From NCBI GenBank assembly GCA_024275975.1, contig JAJRYC010000068.1:1-42366 (forward strand): a stretch of 42,366 nucleotides of DNA, read 5' to 3'. The translations under genes and the position numbers were made by a program. The DNA is from Nitrospirota bacterium (GTDB lineage: Bacteria > Nitrospirota > Thermodesulfovibrionia > Thermodesulfovibrionales > UBA6898). How positions within the stretch are numbered: the stretch's first letter is position 1; the number at the start of each line of letters is the position of its first letter. Below the pieces are notes generated by a model. That model had not been told where the DNA came from. It was given only the letters and a program-made list of their open reading frames with translations, and searched no databases. Of the stretch, positions 15,633 to 24,088 are shown piece by piece.

Positions 15633-17384
15633 ATGGAAAGCGGAAAGAATACAAACCAGCCAGGCACGGAAGGAAGGGCCCCGGCCGGGACCTGTCCCCG
15701 GAACTATAAGCCCTGGGTCTGGACACTCGTTGTTATGGCCATCCTGACGCTCGCCTGGGCCGTATACGAGAACGTCAGGGAGGAAGGCATCGTCGGCGCC
15801 CTGTTAGAAGCCGGAGACTTTACGGCCGTGAAGAACGGGGACCGAGGTCCAGTTACGCGGACGGCTGCCGTGAAGGGGACTGTTGGTGGCCTGCAGTTAT
15901 CCTATCACGACATCATCGAGAAGGTGAGACCGGCGGTTATCAGTGTGAACGCCGCTGTCGCCCCGGCACAGATGGGCAGTGCGCCGGCAGGCGCCACCCC
16001 CAGCCTGGTGGCCGGGCCTCCCACGGTGAATTATACGAGGGTGGGCTCCGGAGTGATAATAGACTCGAATGGTTATGTGCTCAGCAGCCTCCATGTTATA
16101 AAGGGGGCCTCTGTACTCAAGGCAACGGTTTACGGCAAGGGTGGCTCCAGGGAATATCCGCTGAAGGTGGTGAATGCCGACAACAAGACCGACCTGGTGC
16201 TCCTGAGGATCCAGGGCGAAGAACGGTTTCCCTACGCTACACTCGGAGATTCGGACATGATGAGGACCGGCGATGTGGTGCTCGCGATGGGGAGCCCCTT
16301 TGGCTTTGACCAGACCATAACCGCCGGCATAATAAGCAGCAGGCACAGGACCCTGCACATAGGCAATGAGATCTATGAGGACGTTATCCAGACGGACACC
16401 CCTATTAACAAGGGCAACAGCGGAGGCCCACTGGTGAACGTGAGGGGTGAAGTGATAGGGCTAAACACTGCAATTTATTCTCCGACAGGCTCTTTCAGCG
16501 GGATAGGTTTTTCCATTCCCGTCAACAGCGCCTCCACCCTGGTGTCCGGTGTCGTGGACTTCAGGGACGCCCCTGTACAGGTGGCTGGAGGACAGATCGT
16601 GGCCTGGACGAGGCAGGGCAGGCAGAGGGGTAACTCCTACAAGCTGCCGGGAGGACAGATTATCAACCCACCCCACCAATATCGCGGCAAGTGCAGGGAC
16701 TGCCACCCGCAACTGAAAAAGGGGATTATCGGTTTCAACAGACAACAGGCGACCCCAGCCCCCGGCATGCAACAAAATAGCGAGCCCTTTCTCGGAATGA
16801 ACCTCATAGAGGTGAACGACGTGGTGGCGAGGAGTTTCGGCCTCCTTAACCCCCGGGGCCTTTTAGTTGACAGGGTTTATGCCGGGACTCCGGCTGCCGA
16901 AGCAGGACTGTCAAGGGGGGACATCATCATGAGGGTCGATGGCCGGAAGATAAGGGGTCTCAAGCTCTTCAAAGAGGTCCTCGCCTCCAAGAGACTAGGG
17001 GAGAGTTTTGACCTGGCGCTGTGGCAAAACGGCGGCAGGGAGACGGTTACGGTAAAGAGCATTCCATACCCGGCCTTTATGCCGAGGCAGCAACCCGGAG
17101 GCACTCCGGGGCCCGCGGAGTTTGAGTGGCTCGGCGCTGAATTCATGCCCCTGGACGCCGCCCTTTCAGCCTATGTGAAGCATGGCGTCTATGTGGCGGA
17201 GGTCGAGGGATTCCTGGCCGGGTCAGGCCTGCGGAAAGGCGACATAATTCAGGCCTTTGACGGTAAAAATGTGACGGACATGAACGCATTTATCGGTCTT
17301 GCGAAGAAGGCCAGGCCGAGGAAAGGCTTTCTGCTCGAAATCCTCCGCTCCGGAAGCCCCATGTATATAACGGTGAAGGGATGA
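15633..17384 (+). CDS. mamE: MamE, magnetosome HtrA-like protease with magnetochrome
   Basis: MamE sorts magnetosome proteins and controls crystal maturation through proteolysis. In this 583-residue protein a membrane helix at about 28-46 is followed by a trypsin-like domain (about 88-310) with an intact triad: His154 (SSLHVIKG), Asp187 (NKTDLVLL) and Ser263 (KGNSGGPL). One magnetochrome motif CRDCH lies at 354-358 after PPHQYRGK. Two PDZ domains follow, at about 385-475 and 495-580. Magnetospirillum MamE has two CxxCH motifs; only one is present here, so heme content differs. The stop overlaps the mamQ start (ATGA). AAGGAGA precedes the start. Confidence 0.94.
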   Translation: MESGKNTNQPGTEGRAPAGTCPRNYKPWVWTLVVMAILTLAWAVYENVREEGIVGALLEAGDFTAVKNGDRGPVTRTAAVKGTVGGLQLSYHDIIEKVRPAVISVNAAVAPAQMGSAPAGATPSLVAGPPTVNYTRVGSGVIIDSNGYVLSSLHVIKGASVLKATVYGKGGSREYPLKVVNADNKTDLVLLRIQGEERFPYATLGDSDMMRTGDVVLAMGSPFGFDQTITAGIISSRHRTLHIGNEIYEDVIQTDTPINKGNSGGPLVNVRGEVIGLNTAIYSPTGSFSGIGFSIPVNSASTLVSGVVDFRDAPVQVAGGQIVAWTRQGRQRGNSYKLPGGQIINPPHQYRGKCRDCHPQLKKGIIGFNRQQATPAPGMQQNSEPFLGMNLIEVNDVVARSFGLLNPRGLLVDRVYAGTPAAEAGLSRGDIIMRVDGRKIRGLKLFKEVLASKRLGESFDLALWQNGGRETVTVKSIPYPAFMPRQQPGGTPGPAEFEWLGAEFMPLDAALSAYVKHGVYVAEVEGFLAGSGLRKGDIIQAFDGKNVTDMNAFIGLAKKARPRKGFLLEILRSGSPMYITVKG

Positions 17385-18124
17385 AAGAGATAATAAAGAA
17401 ACTATATGCCGAGGAACTGGAACTCATAGCTCCGGCTCCTCCCGCTGTGGACACCGGGAAGAGAAGCCTCCTGGTCCGCCTGAGGGCCTTCCTGTGGGAA
17501 CGGCATACGGGTCCGATCAAGGTGGCCCTTGCGGCGTTTGTTCTGGCCTGTATCTCCGCCACCATCTACTACTACAATATATTCACGATCAACAACTTCA
17601 AGGTGAGGCTTGAGATGGCGCAGATCGAGGCCCACCTCCAGAGACGCAACGATCTTATCCCGAACCTGGTGGCTGCTGTAACGGATTACATGGATTATGA
17701 AAAGGACATATTCAGGCATGCAGCCGATGTGAGGGCCGCTATCAAGGGGATAGCGAGTTCCGCAAGGGATGTCTCCAGGCCTGAAGACTTCATGTCGGCG
17801 CTCACCAAGTTCCAGGCCGTGGCAGAGAATTATCCCCTGCTTAAGGCCTCTGACGCTTACCAGACGCTGATGAAGGAGCTTGCCAATACCGAGACGCTTA
17901 TTGCGGAGGCGAGGATGAATTATAACAGGGCGGCCAATTATTATAACTCCCGACTCCGGATGTTTCCTGCTAATCTTTTCAATCTGCTTCTCAGTTTCTA
18001 TCCCGTGGATACCTTTGAGTCCGAGGTAGTGGCAAAGACCGCTCCCGGTATGAGAGGGGCCGATGAGGTGAAAGGCGTGGTCCAGGATCCAGGGACCGAA
18101 GGCCCGGTGGATCAGACGCCCTGA
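17381..18124 (+). CDS. mamQ: MamQ, LemA-domain magnetosome membrane protein
   Basis: A 247-residue protein with a cytoplasmic N-terminus of about 45 residues, a membrane helix at about 47-65 (KVALAAFVLACISATIYYY), and a LemA-type helical domain. The NIFT after the helix, AHLQRRNDLIPNLVAAVTDY and EKDIFRHAADVRAAI match MamQ closely (YYYNxFT, ALQRRxxLxPNL). MamQ is required for magnetosome membrane formation. This is the canonical copy, as opposed to the diverged one at 13148. It is coupled to mamE by a 4-bp overlap. The last 25 residues are polar and probably disordered. Confidence 0.93.
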   Translation: MKEIIKKLYAEELELIAPAPPAVDTGKRSLLVRLRAFLWERHTGPIKVALAAFVLACISATIYYYNIFTINNFKVRLEMAQIEAHLQRRNDLIPNLVAAVTDYMDYEKDIFRHAADVRAAIKGIASSARDVSRPEDFMSALTKFQAVAENYPLLKASDAYQTLMKELANTETLIAEARMNYNRAANYYNSRLRMFPANLFNLLLSFYPVDTFESEVVAKTAPGMRGADEVKGVVQDPGTEGPVDQTP

Positions 18125-18201
18125 GTGCCCGGCAGGTATCATAGATGTGAGCGAAAAAACGGTCCACGGAATTGCCGCCAAGGCGAATAAAGGGAGTTTT
18201 A

Positions 18202-19095
18202 ATGAGAAAAGTCTTTCTGCTTTTGACGTCTATAGTAGTAATATTAGCGATCTGTTTGCCTGCCGGTGTTGCTGAAGCGGCTACGCACACTACAGGGGTG
18301 GCGAACACCTTTCTCCTTGTTATTATAGGGATTTTTGTCGGGGCCGTGGGTACCCTGATAGGCGCCGGCGGCGGATTCCTGGTTGTGCCTATCCTTATAA
18401 TCTTCTACGGCTTCTCCCCACAGCTTGCTGTCGGCACATCCATGGCCGTTGTATTTTTTAATGCCGTTTCAGGGACCTTTTCATACATGGCCCAGAGCAA
18501 GGTGGATTACGAATTGGGTGTCAAGTTTGCCGTGGCGGCAGTGCCGGGTATATTTATCGGGGCCTTTGCCACCCAGGCCGCTAATGTCACCTTTTTTTCA
18601 GGCCTCTTCGCCTGCCTGATGCTGACGATGGCCTATCTGCTCATCTTTGTCAGGGACCTCCAACTCGTTACATCGGCGGCAGGCAGCTCCAGTGCGAGGA
18701 TAATCCGGGACTCTTCCGGCGCTGAGCACGTTTATACCACGGACCTCTCCATAGGGACGGGAGGTAGTTTTCTGGTCGGGATCATATCGGGTCTCTTCGG
18801 CATCGGCGGTGGGATAATTCACGTTCCTTTAATGAGTTTTATAGGTATGCCCATGCATATTGCCACAGCCACTTCGCATTTTATTATAACCATCACAAGT
18901 CTTATCGGCATGCTCATCTTTCTCGGACTGAATACCGTTGAGATCGATTTCGCCATACCCCTCGGGATAGGGGCGATAATAGGCGCTTACGCAGGGGCGA
19001 ATCTGGCCCTGATCACAGGGGCGGAGGCCATAAAGAAGATTATCGCGGTCCTGCTTTTATTGGGCGCGGCCAGATTGCTTGCCGGAGTCTTGTGA
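18202..19095 (+). CDS. TauE/SafE permease, MamO C-terminal-like
   Basis: The 297-residue product starts at ATG 18202 (AGGGAG just upstream; an earlier in-frame TTG is less likely). It has a signal-like helix ending at AEAA, then about eight membrane segments with the TauE/SafE duplicated motif: GTLIGAGGGFLVVPILII near residue 53 and GLFGIGGGIIHVPLM near 200. In Magnetospirillum, MamO combines a degenerate protease domain with a C-terminal TauE domain; here only the TauE part exists, as an independent gene directly after mamE and mamQ. It may do the job of that part of MamO, or transport an anion. The symbol is left empty because the protease part is absent. Confidence 0.8.
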   Translation: MRKVFLLLTSIVVILAICLPAGVAEAATHTTGVANTFLLVIIGIFVGAVGTLIGAGGGFLVVPILIIFYGFSPQLAVGTSMAVVFFNAVSGTFSYMAQSKVDYELGVKFAVAAVPGIFIGAFATQAANVTFFSGLFACLMLTMAYLLIFVRDLQLVTSAAGSSSARIIRDSSGAEHVYTTDLSIGTGGSFLVGIISGLFGIGGGIIHVPLMSFIGMPMHIATATSHFIITITSLIGMLIFLGLNTVEIDFAIPLGIGAIIGAYAGANLALITGAEAIKKIIAVLLLLGAARLLAGVL

Positions 19096-19152
19096 TTCCA
19101 GTTCCTGGACAGGGTACAGTCTAAAACAAAATTTATGAGTGAGGAGGTAATA

Positions 19153-20832
19153 ATGACTAACAATTCATCAAGCAGACCGGCCCTGCTGGCCAGTGTGGCC
19201 AAGGCCCTGAACGCCGGCGGCAAAGCCGTTGTTTCCGTGTATGACACAGGCTCGGGCCTGGTGGAGAAGATCTTCTCCACCGTAAGTCAAGCGACTGTCC
19301 TGCCTGAAAAGGCGATGGACCTCGCTGAACGACTCGGATCGGTAGAAAAGTGGAATATAGAAAAGGAGATCAAGGCATCCCGGGCCAGGATAAAGGAACT
19401 GTATTACGAGATAGGCCGCATGGAGGCCGGGCTTCCTGAATCTGCCGGACCTTCCGAGAGGGAGCCATTGAAGAGGTTGATTGCGGAAGTCAGGGAATAC
19501 GAGCAGGAGATCGGGAGGCTGAAGACCAGGCTTGCGGAGATTGGAGCCGCGCAGGCCGGGAGGATGCCGGCTGAAGCCGATGTGGTCAAATCCGTGCAGA
19601 GCGCTATTGAAGAGGGGTTGAAGTCCGGGGTCTTTGACGACCCAGGGGGAAAGGCCCTCTTTGAGCGGGTGGCGAAGGACCTCCTCGACAACAATCTCGG
19701 TGTCAAGCTGCTGGCAGTGGCAGAGCTCGGGAAGTTCGGCAACGAGGCCTGTGTCCCTGTGCTGATCAGTGCCGCAGGGTTCAGGACTCCTGAACTCCAG
19801 TCTGAAATAATAAGCATGCTTGTGAGTATAGGTGACAAGCGGGCCGTTCCCTTATTGAAGGAGCAGTTGTCCTCCCCAAGCTACAGGGTGAGAACGGGTT
19901 GCCTGAGGGGGCTTTACAGGCTGGCGGATGAAGAGGAACTACTCCCCCTTCTGACCGGGGCCCTTGGTGACAGCCATCCGGATGTGAGGGTGACGGCAGC
20001 CACTTTGCTCGGTTGGAAGGGAAACCCTGCTGCTGTCACAGCCCTTTCTCTCTGCCTGAAGGACAGGGACGAAGCCGTGAGAAGGGCGGCCATATCCGCC
20101 CTTGCCAATATAGGGGACAGTGCTGCCGTGCTTCCCTTGATCGGCGTGTTGGGAGACAGGAGTGCGGAGATACGACAGAAGGCGCTTGAGGCCATAACGT
20201 CTCTCACCGGCAAGGAGATAGCATTTGATGTCCAGGTGGAAGGAAAGGCCCTCTCCGGGGATATTGACCGGCTGAAAGAGTGGTGGAAGAGTGAATCAGG
20301 GGAGGACCGGTCTGAAGTCGGTATTGAGGTGGAAGCCGAGGCCGGTGTTGCGGATGAAGTTGAGTCCGATGCGGATGAAGGGCGTGAGCAGGAGACGGTC
20401 CAGGCACGCGAAGAGGACATGGAGAAGACAGACGTGGAAGCTCCCGGTGCGGAAGAAGAACCCGGGATCGGTATCCCCGGGGTGGAGGAGGCACTGGCGA
20501 GTATTTCATCCGAGGCCCTCGCTGAGATAGAAGAGGCGGAATCCGCGGAAGGAGAGGAAGTGGTTGTCTCTGAAGGGCAGGATGATATGGATATTGAGGT
20601 GACCATCGCCGAGGAGACTGAAGGTGACTCTGGAAAAGAGATGAATCTTGAAGCGGTATTCGCCGAAGAGGTGAAGGAAGAACCCGGTGGTGAGGTGGAA
20701 AGCCCCAGTGAGAGCAAGCTGAAGAAGATGCAGCGGGCCGACCTCATAACCCTCTGCAAGGAGTGGGGAATTGAGTGTGATGAGACATTTACAAAGGCGG
20801 AGATGATAAAGCGCCTGACCGGACGGAAGTGA
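19153..20832 (+). CDS. HEAT-repeat protein with coiled coil and C-terminal SAP-like motif
   Basis: Unnamed 559-residue protein, start at ATG 19153 because AGGAGG lies 5 bp upstream. Regions in order: an N-terminal hydrophobic/glycine stretch (about 8-45), a coiled-coil hairpin (about 60-135), HEAT/PBS-lyase-like repeats (about 175-365, such as RAVPLLKEQLSSPSYRVRTGCLRGLYRL and PAAVTALSLCLKDRDEAVRRAAISALANIGD), a long very acidic low-complexity segment (about 380-515), and a C-terminal SAP-like helix pair (LKKMQRADLITLCKEWGIECDETFTKAEMIKRL). SAP motifs usually bind DNA, and acidic stretches could bind iron or basic partners. Location between the TauE gene and feoB places it in the magnetosome operon. 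The function is unknown. Confidence 0.78.
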   Translation: MTNNSSSRPALLASVAKALNAGGKAVVSVYDTGSGLVEKIFSTVSQATVLPEKAMDLAERLGSVEKWNIEKEIKASRARIKELYYEIGRMEAGLPESAGPSEREPLKRLIAEVREYEQEIGRLKTRLAEIGAAQAGRMPAEADVVKSVQSAIEEGLKSGVFDDPGGKALFERVAKDLLDNNLGVKLLAVAELGKFGNEACVPVLISAAGFRTPELQSEIISMLVSIGDKRAVPLLKEQLSSPSYRVRTGCLRGLYRLADEEELLPLLTGALGDSHPDVRVTAATLLGWKGNPAAVTALSLCLKDRDEAVRRAAISALANIGDSAAVLPLIGVLGDRSAEIRQKALEAITSLTGKEIAFDVQVEGKALSGDIDRLKEWWKSESGEDRSEVGIEVEAEAGVADEVESDADEGREQETVQAREEDMEKTDVEAPGAEEEPGIGIPGVEEALASISSEALAEIEEAESAEGEEVVVSEGQDDMDIEVTIAEETEGDSGKEMNLEAVFAEEVKEEPGGEVESPSESKLKKMQRADLITLCKEWGIECDETFTKAEMIKRLTGRK

Positions 20833-20880
20833 TATGACACAGACAGTTATATCCCGGTTATGAACGGGAGGCGTCAGTAA

Positions 20881-22872
20881 ATGAAAAAGTGTTCCGAGTG
20901 TGACGGGAATGACCCTTTAGGGGACCACAAAAGCCGTACTCTGGCTATCGTTGGAAATCTTAATGTTGGAAAGTCCGTGCTTTTTGAGCGTATGTGCGGG
21001 ACCAGGACTACAAGTTTCAATGTCCCTGGCACAACGGTGTCGGTCAGGAAAGGACATATAAAGGGAACGGACTATGACGTATACGATACCCCCGGGGCGT
21101 ATTCGATTTTTTCGATGAACGAGGATGAAAGGGCCTCAAGGGACCTCCTGCTGGTGGGAGGGGACTCTCTCTGTGGTGTTGATGGGATAATCCTTGTGGC
21201 GGATGCAAAAAACCTGAAGCGTTCAATAGCCATTGCACTCCAGTATGCCGGTTACGGACTGCCCATGCTCCTGGTTGTTAATATGGTGGATGAGGCCGCC
21301 TCCAGGGGTATTGAGATCGACAGTGATAGTCTCTCGGAAGTTTTCGGAATAGACGTCTGCACGACGGTTGCCAGCGACGGGATCGGTGTCAGCAGTGTCA
21401 TATCCCGGCTTAATGGTATGCGGGTTCCACGAAGACTGGTCGAATATCCGGCGGCGGCCAAGGGATTCCTCGAAATCATGGACAAGCTCTTAACGTCGAC
21501 TGTGGTTTCACCGGAGGCGCTCGGGCTGCTTCTGCTCAATGGCGACAGGAGGGCGGAGGAATACGTGGAGAGAAACTTTGGTCCAGGGATGTTGAAGCAG
21601 GTCAAGGACCTCGTTGATGAGTTCCAGCGGGAGGCCCCGGGGGAGTGCAGGGTCCAGATGGGGACACTCTATAACATGAAGGCGGTGCAGATCGCCTCCA
21701 TGGTCCAGGAGGTTGAGCCCCCATCCAGAAACGAGTACCTTATAACCTTTGGAGACTGGTGTACGCAGTTGCGTACGGGGATCCCGATCGCCTTCGCGGT
21801 CCTGGTGCTGATGTATCTGTTCGTGGGTGTTTTCGGGGCCACCTTCCTTGTGAATACCATAAACGGTACGATCTTTGAAGGCTTCCTGATTCCCTGGGTG
21901 AGCAAGGTTGTTGAGCCCATACCGAGTCAGTTACTGCGGGACATGATAGTTGACCCTGATTTCGGTGTATTGCCCACTGGTGTCTTCCTTGCCCTCGGGC
22001 TGGTATTGCCGGTTATCTTCTGTTTTTACATAGCATTCAGGATACTGGAGGACTCGGGATATCTCTCTCGGATCTCGATCCTTCTTGACAAAATCTTCAA
22101 AAAGATGGGACTCAACGGCAAGGGTGTCATACCTCTTGTGATGGGGTTTTCCTGTGTAACGATGGCCATACTGACGACGCGAATGCTCGACACAAAGAAG
22201 GAGCGGTACATTGCAACCTTCCTCCTTCTCCTCGGCATGCCCTGCGCCCCTTTGCTCGCGGTCATGCTCGTTATACTGAACAGGTTGCCCATATCGGCGA
22301 CCATTACCGTATTCGGGATAATCTTTTCACAGATGCTTATTGCAGGTCTCCTGGCAAACAGGATTTTGCCCGGGGAGAGGGCCTCTCTCCTGATGGAGAT
22401 TCCTCCCATGCGGGTGCCGAACCTCTTCCAGGTGCTGAAGATATCGGCGTCAAAGACCTGTTTTTTCATGAAAGAGGCGGTGCCCATATTTATCATGGCC
22501 TCCCTTGTTGTTTTTCTTTTTGAAAGGGCGGGGGGACTGGCGGCCCTTGAGAGGTTTTTCAGGCCTGTGATCAGCGGATTCATGGGGCTACCCGAAAAGA
22601 GCGTGCAGGTTTTTATCAAGACCGTGATCCGCAGGGAGAGTGGGGCTGTTGAGCTTGAGCACATCAACGGTATTTATACCAACCTGCAGCTTGTAGTGAA
22701 CCTGCTGGTGATGACATTTCTGACACCGTGCATCAACGCGACCATCGTTCTTTACAAGGAACGCGGAGGAATGGCGGCCTCCGCGATCATCGGGGCCGTG
22801 ACCGTGTATGCCGTTGCAATCGGGAGCATAGTAAGTCAGACCTGCCGTTTTTTCGGAATTACATTCACATAA
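20881..22872 (+). CDS. feoB: FeoB-type ferrous iron transporter
   Basis: FeoB imports Fe2+ using a cytoplasmic G domain and a membrane channel. The 663-residue product has G1 GNLNVGKS at 25-32, G2 region FNVPGTTVSVRKG, G3 DTPGAYS, G4 NMVD, then about nine membrane helices with the gate-like FSCVTMAILTTRM and GMPCAPLLAVMLV segments. An N-terminal CSECDG pair of cysteines is unusual. It is shorter than E. coli FeoB (773) but within the range of compact family members. Magnetosome clusters of Nitrospirota and Desulfobacterota often hold a feoB (mad17-type) gene, and the DtxR-FeoA fusion downstream supports an iron role. GGGAGG precedes the ATG. Confidence 0.93.
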   Translation: MKKCSECDGNDPLGDHKSRTLAIVGNLNVGKSVLFERMCGTRTTSFNVPGTTVSVRKGHIKGTDYDVYDTPGAYSIFSMNEDERASRDLLLVGGDSLCGVDGIILVADAKNLKRSIAIALQYAGYGLPMLLVVNMVDEAASRGIEIDSDSLSEVFGIDVCTTVASDGIGVSSVISRLNGMRVPRRLVEYPAAAKGFLEIMDKLLTSTVVSPEALGLLLLNGDRRAEEYVERNFGPGMLKQVKDLVDEFQREAPGECRVQMGTLYNMKAVQIASMVQEVEPPSRNEYLITFGDWCTQLRTGIPIAFAVLVLMYLFVGVFGATFLVNTINGTIFEGFLIPWVSKVVEPIPSQLLRDMIVDPDFGVLPTGVFLALGLVLPVIFCFYIAFRILEDSGYLSRISILLDKIFKKMGLNGKGVIPLVMGFSCVTMAILTTRMLDTKKERYIATFLLLLGMPCAPLLAVMLVILNRLPISATITVFGIIFSQMLIAGLLANRILPGERASLLMEIPPMRVPNLFQVLKISASKTCFFMKEAVPIFIMASLVVFLFERAGGLAALERFFRPVISGFMGLPEKSVQVFIKTVIRRESGAVELEHINGIYTNLQLVVNLLVMTFLTPCINATIVLYKERGGMAASAIIGAVTVYAVAIGSIVSQTCRFFGITFT

Positions 22873-22888
22873 TGAAGGAGGCCGGCCC

Positions 22889-23551
22889 ATGCTGAACGAA
22901 GAACAGGAAGAGATACTGGAGGCGATCTGGATTGCCGGGGAGTATAAGAATTGTTCGATAGATTCCGTCAGAAATCTCTGCGTCATAGACTTTTCTGAGG
23001 CTGACGTTGCAGAGCTTGCGCGGAAGGGCCTTGTCGTAATGAATGCCGGCAAGGTGCTTTTTTCGGGCGAGGGCAAGAAAATATCCGAGGGCATCATAAG
23101 GAGACACCGTCTGGCCGAAGTGCTGGTGTCGAGTATCCTGAAACTGAAGGAGTCCGACATGGAAAAGGTGGCCTGCAAGGTCGAACACGCCCTGCTGCCG
23201 GAGGTGGAGGAATCGATCTGCACACTCCTTGGACATCCGGAACTCTGCCCCGACGGAAAGCCGATTCCAAAGGGCAGGTGCTGCGAAGACAGGCGCAGGG
23301 AGGTGAACAATACCGTGGTCAGCCTGGTTGAACTCAATCCCGGTGAGAGTGGCAAGATTACTTATATCAAGCCGGGGAGTCATTCAAACCTGCATCAGCT
23401 GATATCCCTTGGCCTGCACCCCGGGATTATAGTTACACTGCACCGGTCACACCCGGTCTTCTGTGTGAAGTTTGAAAATACCGAGGTTGCACTGGACAGG
23501 GACATAGCCGCCAATATATTTGTGTGGAGGGTTAATCCTGACGGATGTTAG
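22889..23551 (+). CDS. DtxR-family metalloregulator fused to FeoA domain
   Basis: The 220-residue protein has a DtxR/MntR-like N-terminal winged helix (about 1-65), a dimerisation/metal domain (about 68-125: IIRRHRLAEVLVSSIL, KVACKVEHALLPEVEESICTLLGHPELCPDGKPIPKG, with candidate ligands His, Cys and Glu), a short CCEDRRREV linker, and a C-terminal FeoA/SH3-like domain (about 143-215: LVELNPGESGKITYI, LGLHPGIIVTLHRS). It probably senses Fe2+ and represses iron uptake or the cluster itself. The HTH helix sequence is diverged. It follows feoB by 16 bp with GGAGG before the ATG and is the last gene of the rightward magnetosome block. Confidence 0.88.
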   Translation: MLNEEQEEILEAIWIAGEYKNCSIDSVRNLCVIDFSEADVAELARKGLVVMNAGKVLFSGEGKKISEGIIRRHRLAEVLVSSILKLKESDMEKVACKVEHALLPEVEESICTLLGHPELCPDGKPIPKGRCCEDRRREVNNTVVSLVELNPGESGKITYIKPGSHSNLHQLISLGLHPGIIVTLHRSHPVFCVKFENTEVALDRDIAANIFVWRVNPDGC

Positions 23552-23606
23552 CATGATGTTAGCTGTAAGTTAAGCCCATGGAAGAGCTTTATATAGAAGA
23601 GCGGTT

Positions 23607-23818
23607 TTAGGAGCTGCTTGATAAAGCAGTCCCTTTTTGAATAAGTGCTGTCGTAAGCATATCTCTAAGACCTGTCATAGCACCTGCATATTCGTGAGTT
23701 ATGACTACATATCTACGCCCCATACCGCTTATTGTTCCATACAGCCAAGGAGAGATATTGAGATAGCTAACATAAAAACGAGTAACAAACTTTTCTGAAG
23801 AGCCTATATTTCTTCCGG
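23607..23818 (-). pseudogene. Possible gene fragment downstream of toxin
   Basis: On the minus strand an open frame ending in TAA at 23607-23609 reads RFYVSYLNISPWLYGTISG followed by MGRRYVVITHEYAGAMTGL and a short tail. The composition looks protein-like, but no start codon with a ribosome-binding site is visible and the frame runs into the toxin gene. I do not recognise the family. It may be the tail of an older gene cut by arrival of the toxin-antitoxin pair. Low confidence. Confidence 0.25.
23611..23638 (+). terminator. Possible terminator after magnetosome operon
   Basis: CTGCTT (23614-23619) and AAGCAG (23624-23629) form a 6-bp stem with a 4-nt loop, followed by TCCCTTTTT. This is a modest hairpin but lies about 60 bp after the last cluster gene, in the right orientation. 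Confidence 0.45.
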
Positions 23819-24088
23819 TCGCAGCATTGCCCCGTGGAGGACTCGTAAGATTTCAATAGTATTATTCTTTACACGGTAAGGAATGATGAATGGAAAACCT
23901 GAAATTACGAGCTCGCGGGTGCCGTCAACCCTTCCCGGTCTTCCCATGCCCGGATACTCCCGAAGACGGTCAACTTCGCTCTTAATGCGCCTTGCCACAT
24001 TCCTGGCAGCGTCAGGTTTATCGCGCGCAATGTAACTCCGTATCTCAACAAGATCTGCTACAGCATCACTGAACCACTTTATTTGCAT
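23804..24088 (-). CDS. RelE/ParE family toxin
   Basis: A 94-residue protein of the RelE/ParE superfamily. QIKWFSDAVADLVEIRSYIARDKPDAARNVARRI followed by LREYPGMGRPGRVDGTRELVISGFPFIIPYRV and a C-terminal ILRVLHGAMLRP is the usual order, close to ParE-type toxins that poison gyrase, although RelE-type mRNA cleavage cannot be excluded. The start overlaps the antitoxin gene end by 10 bp, so the two are translationally coupled. The pair sits at the right border of the magnetosome cluster. Confidence 0.87.
   Translation of the reverse strand: MQIKWFSDAVADLVEIRSYIARDKPDAARNVARRIKSEVDRLREYPGMGRPGRVDGTRELVISGFPFIIPYRVKNNTIEILRVLHGAMLRPEEI

Noticed and set aside
19914-20840. Long leftward frame (308 codons) opposite the HEAT protein
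   Set aside because: It is a Ser-rich shadow of the Glu/Ala-rich coding sequence on the + strand. The + strand frame has a ribosome-binding site and recognisable repeats.
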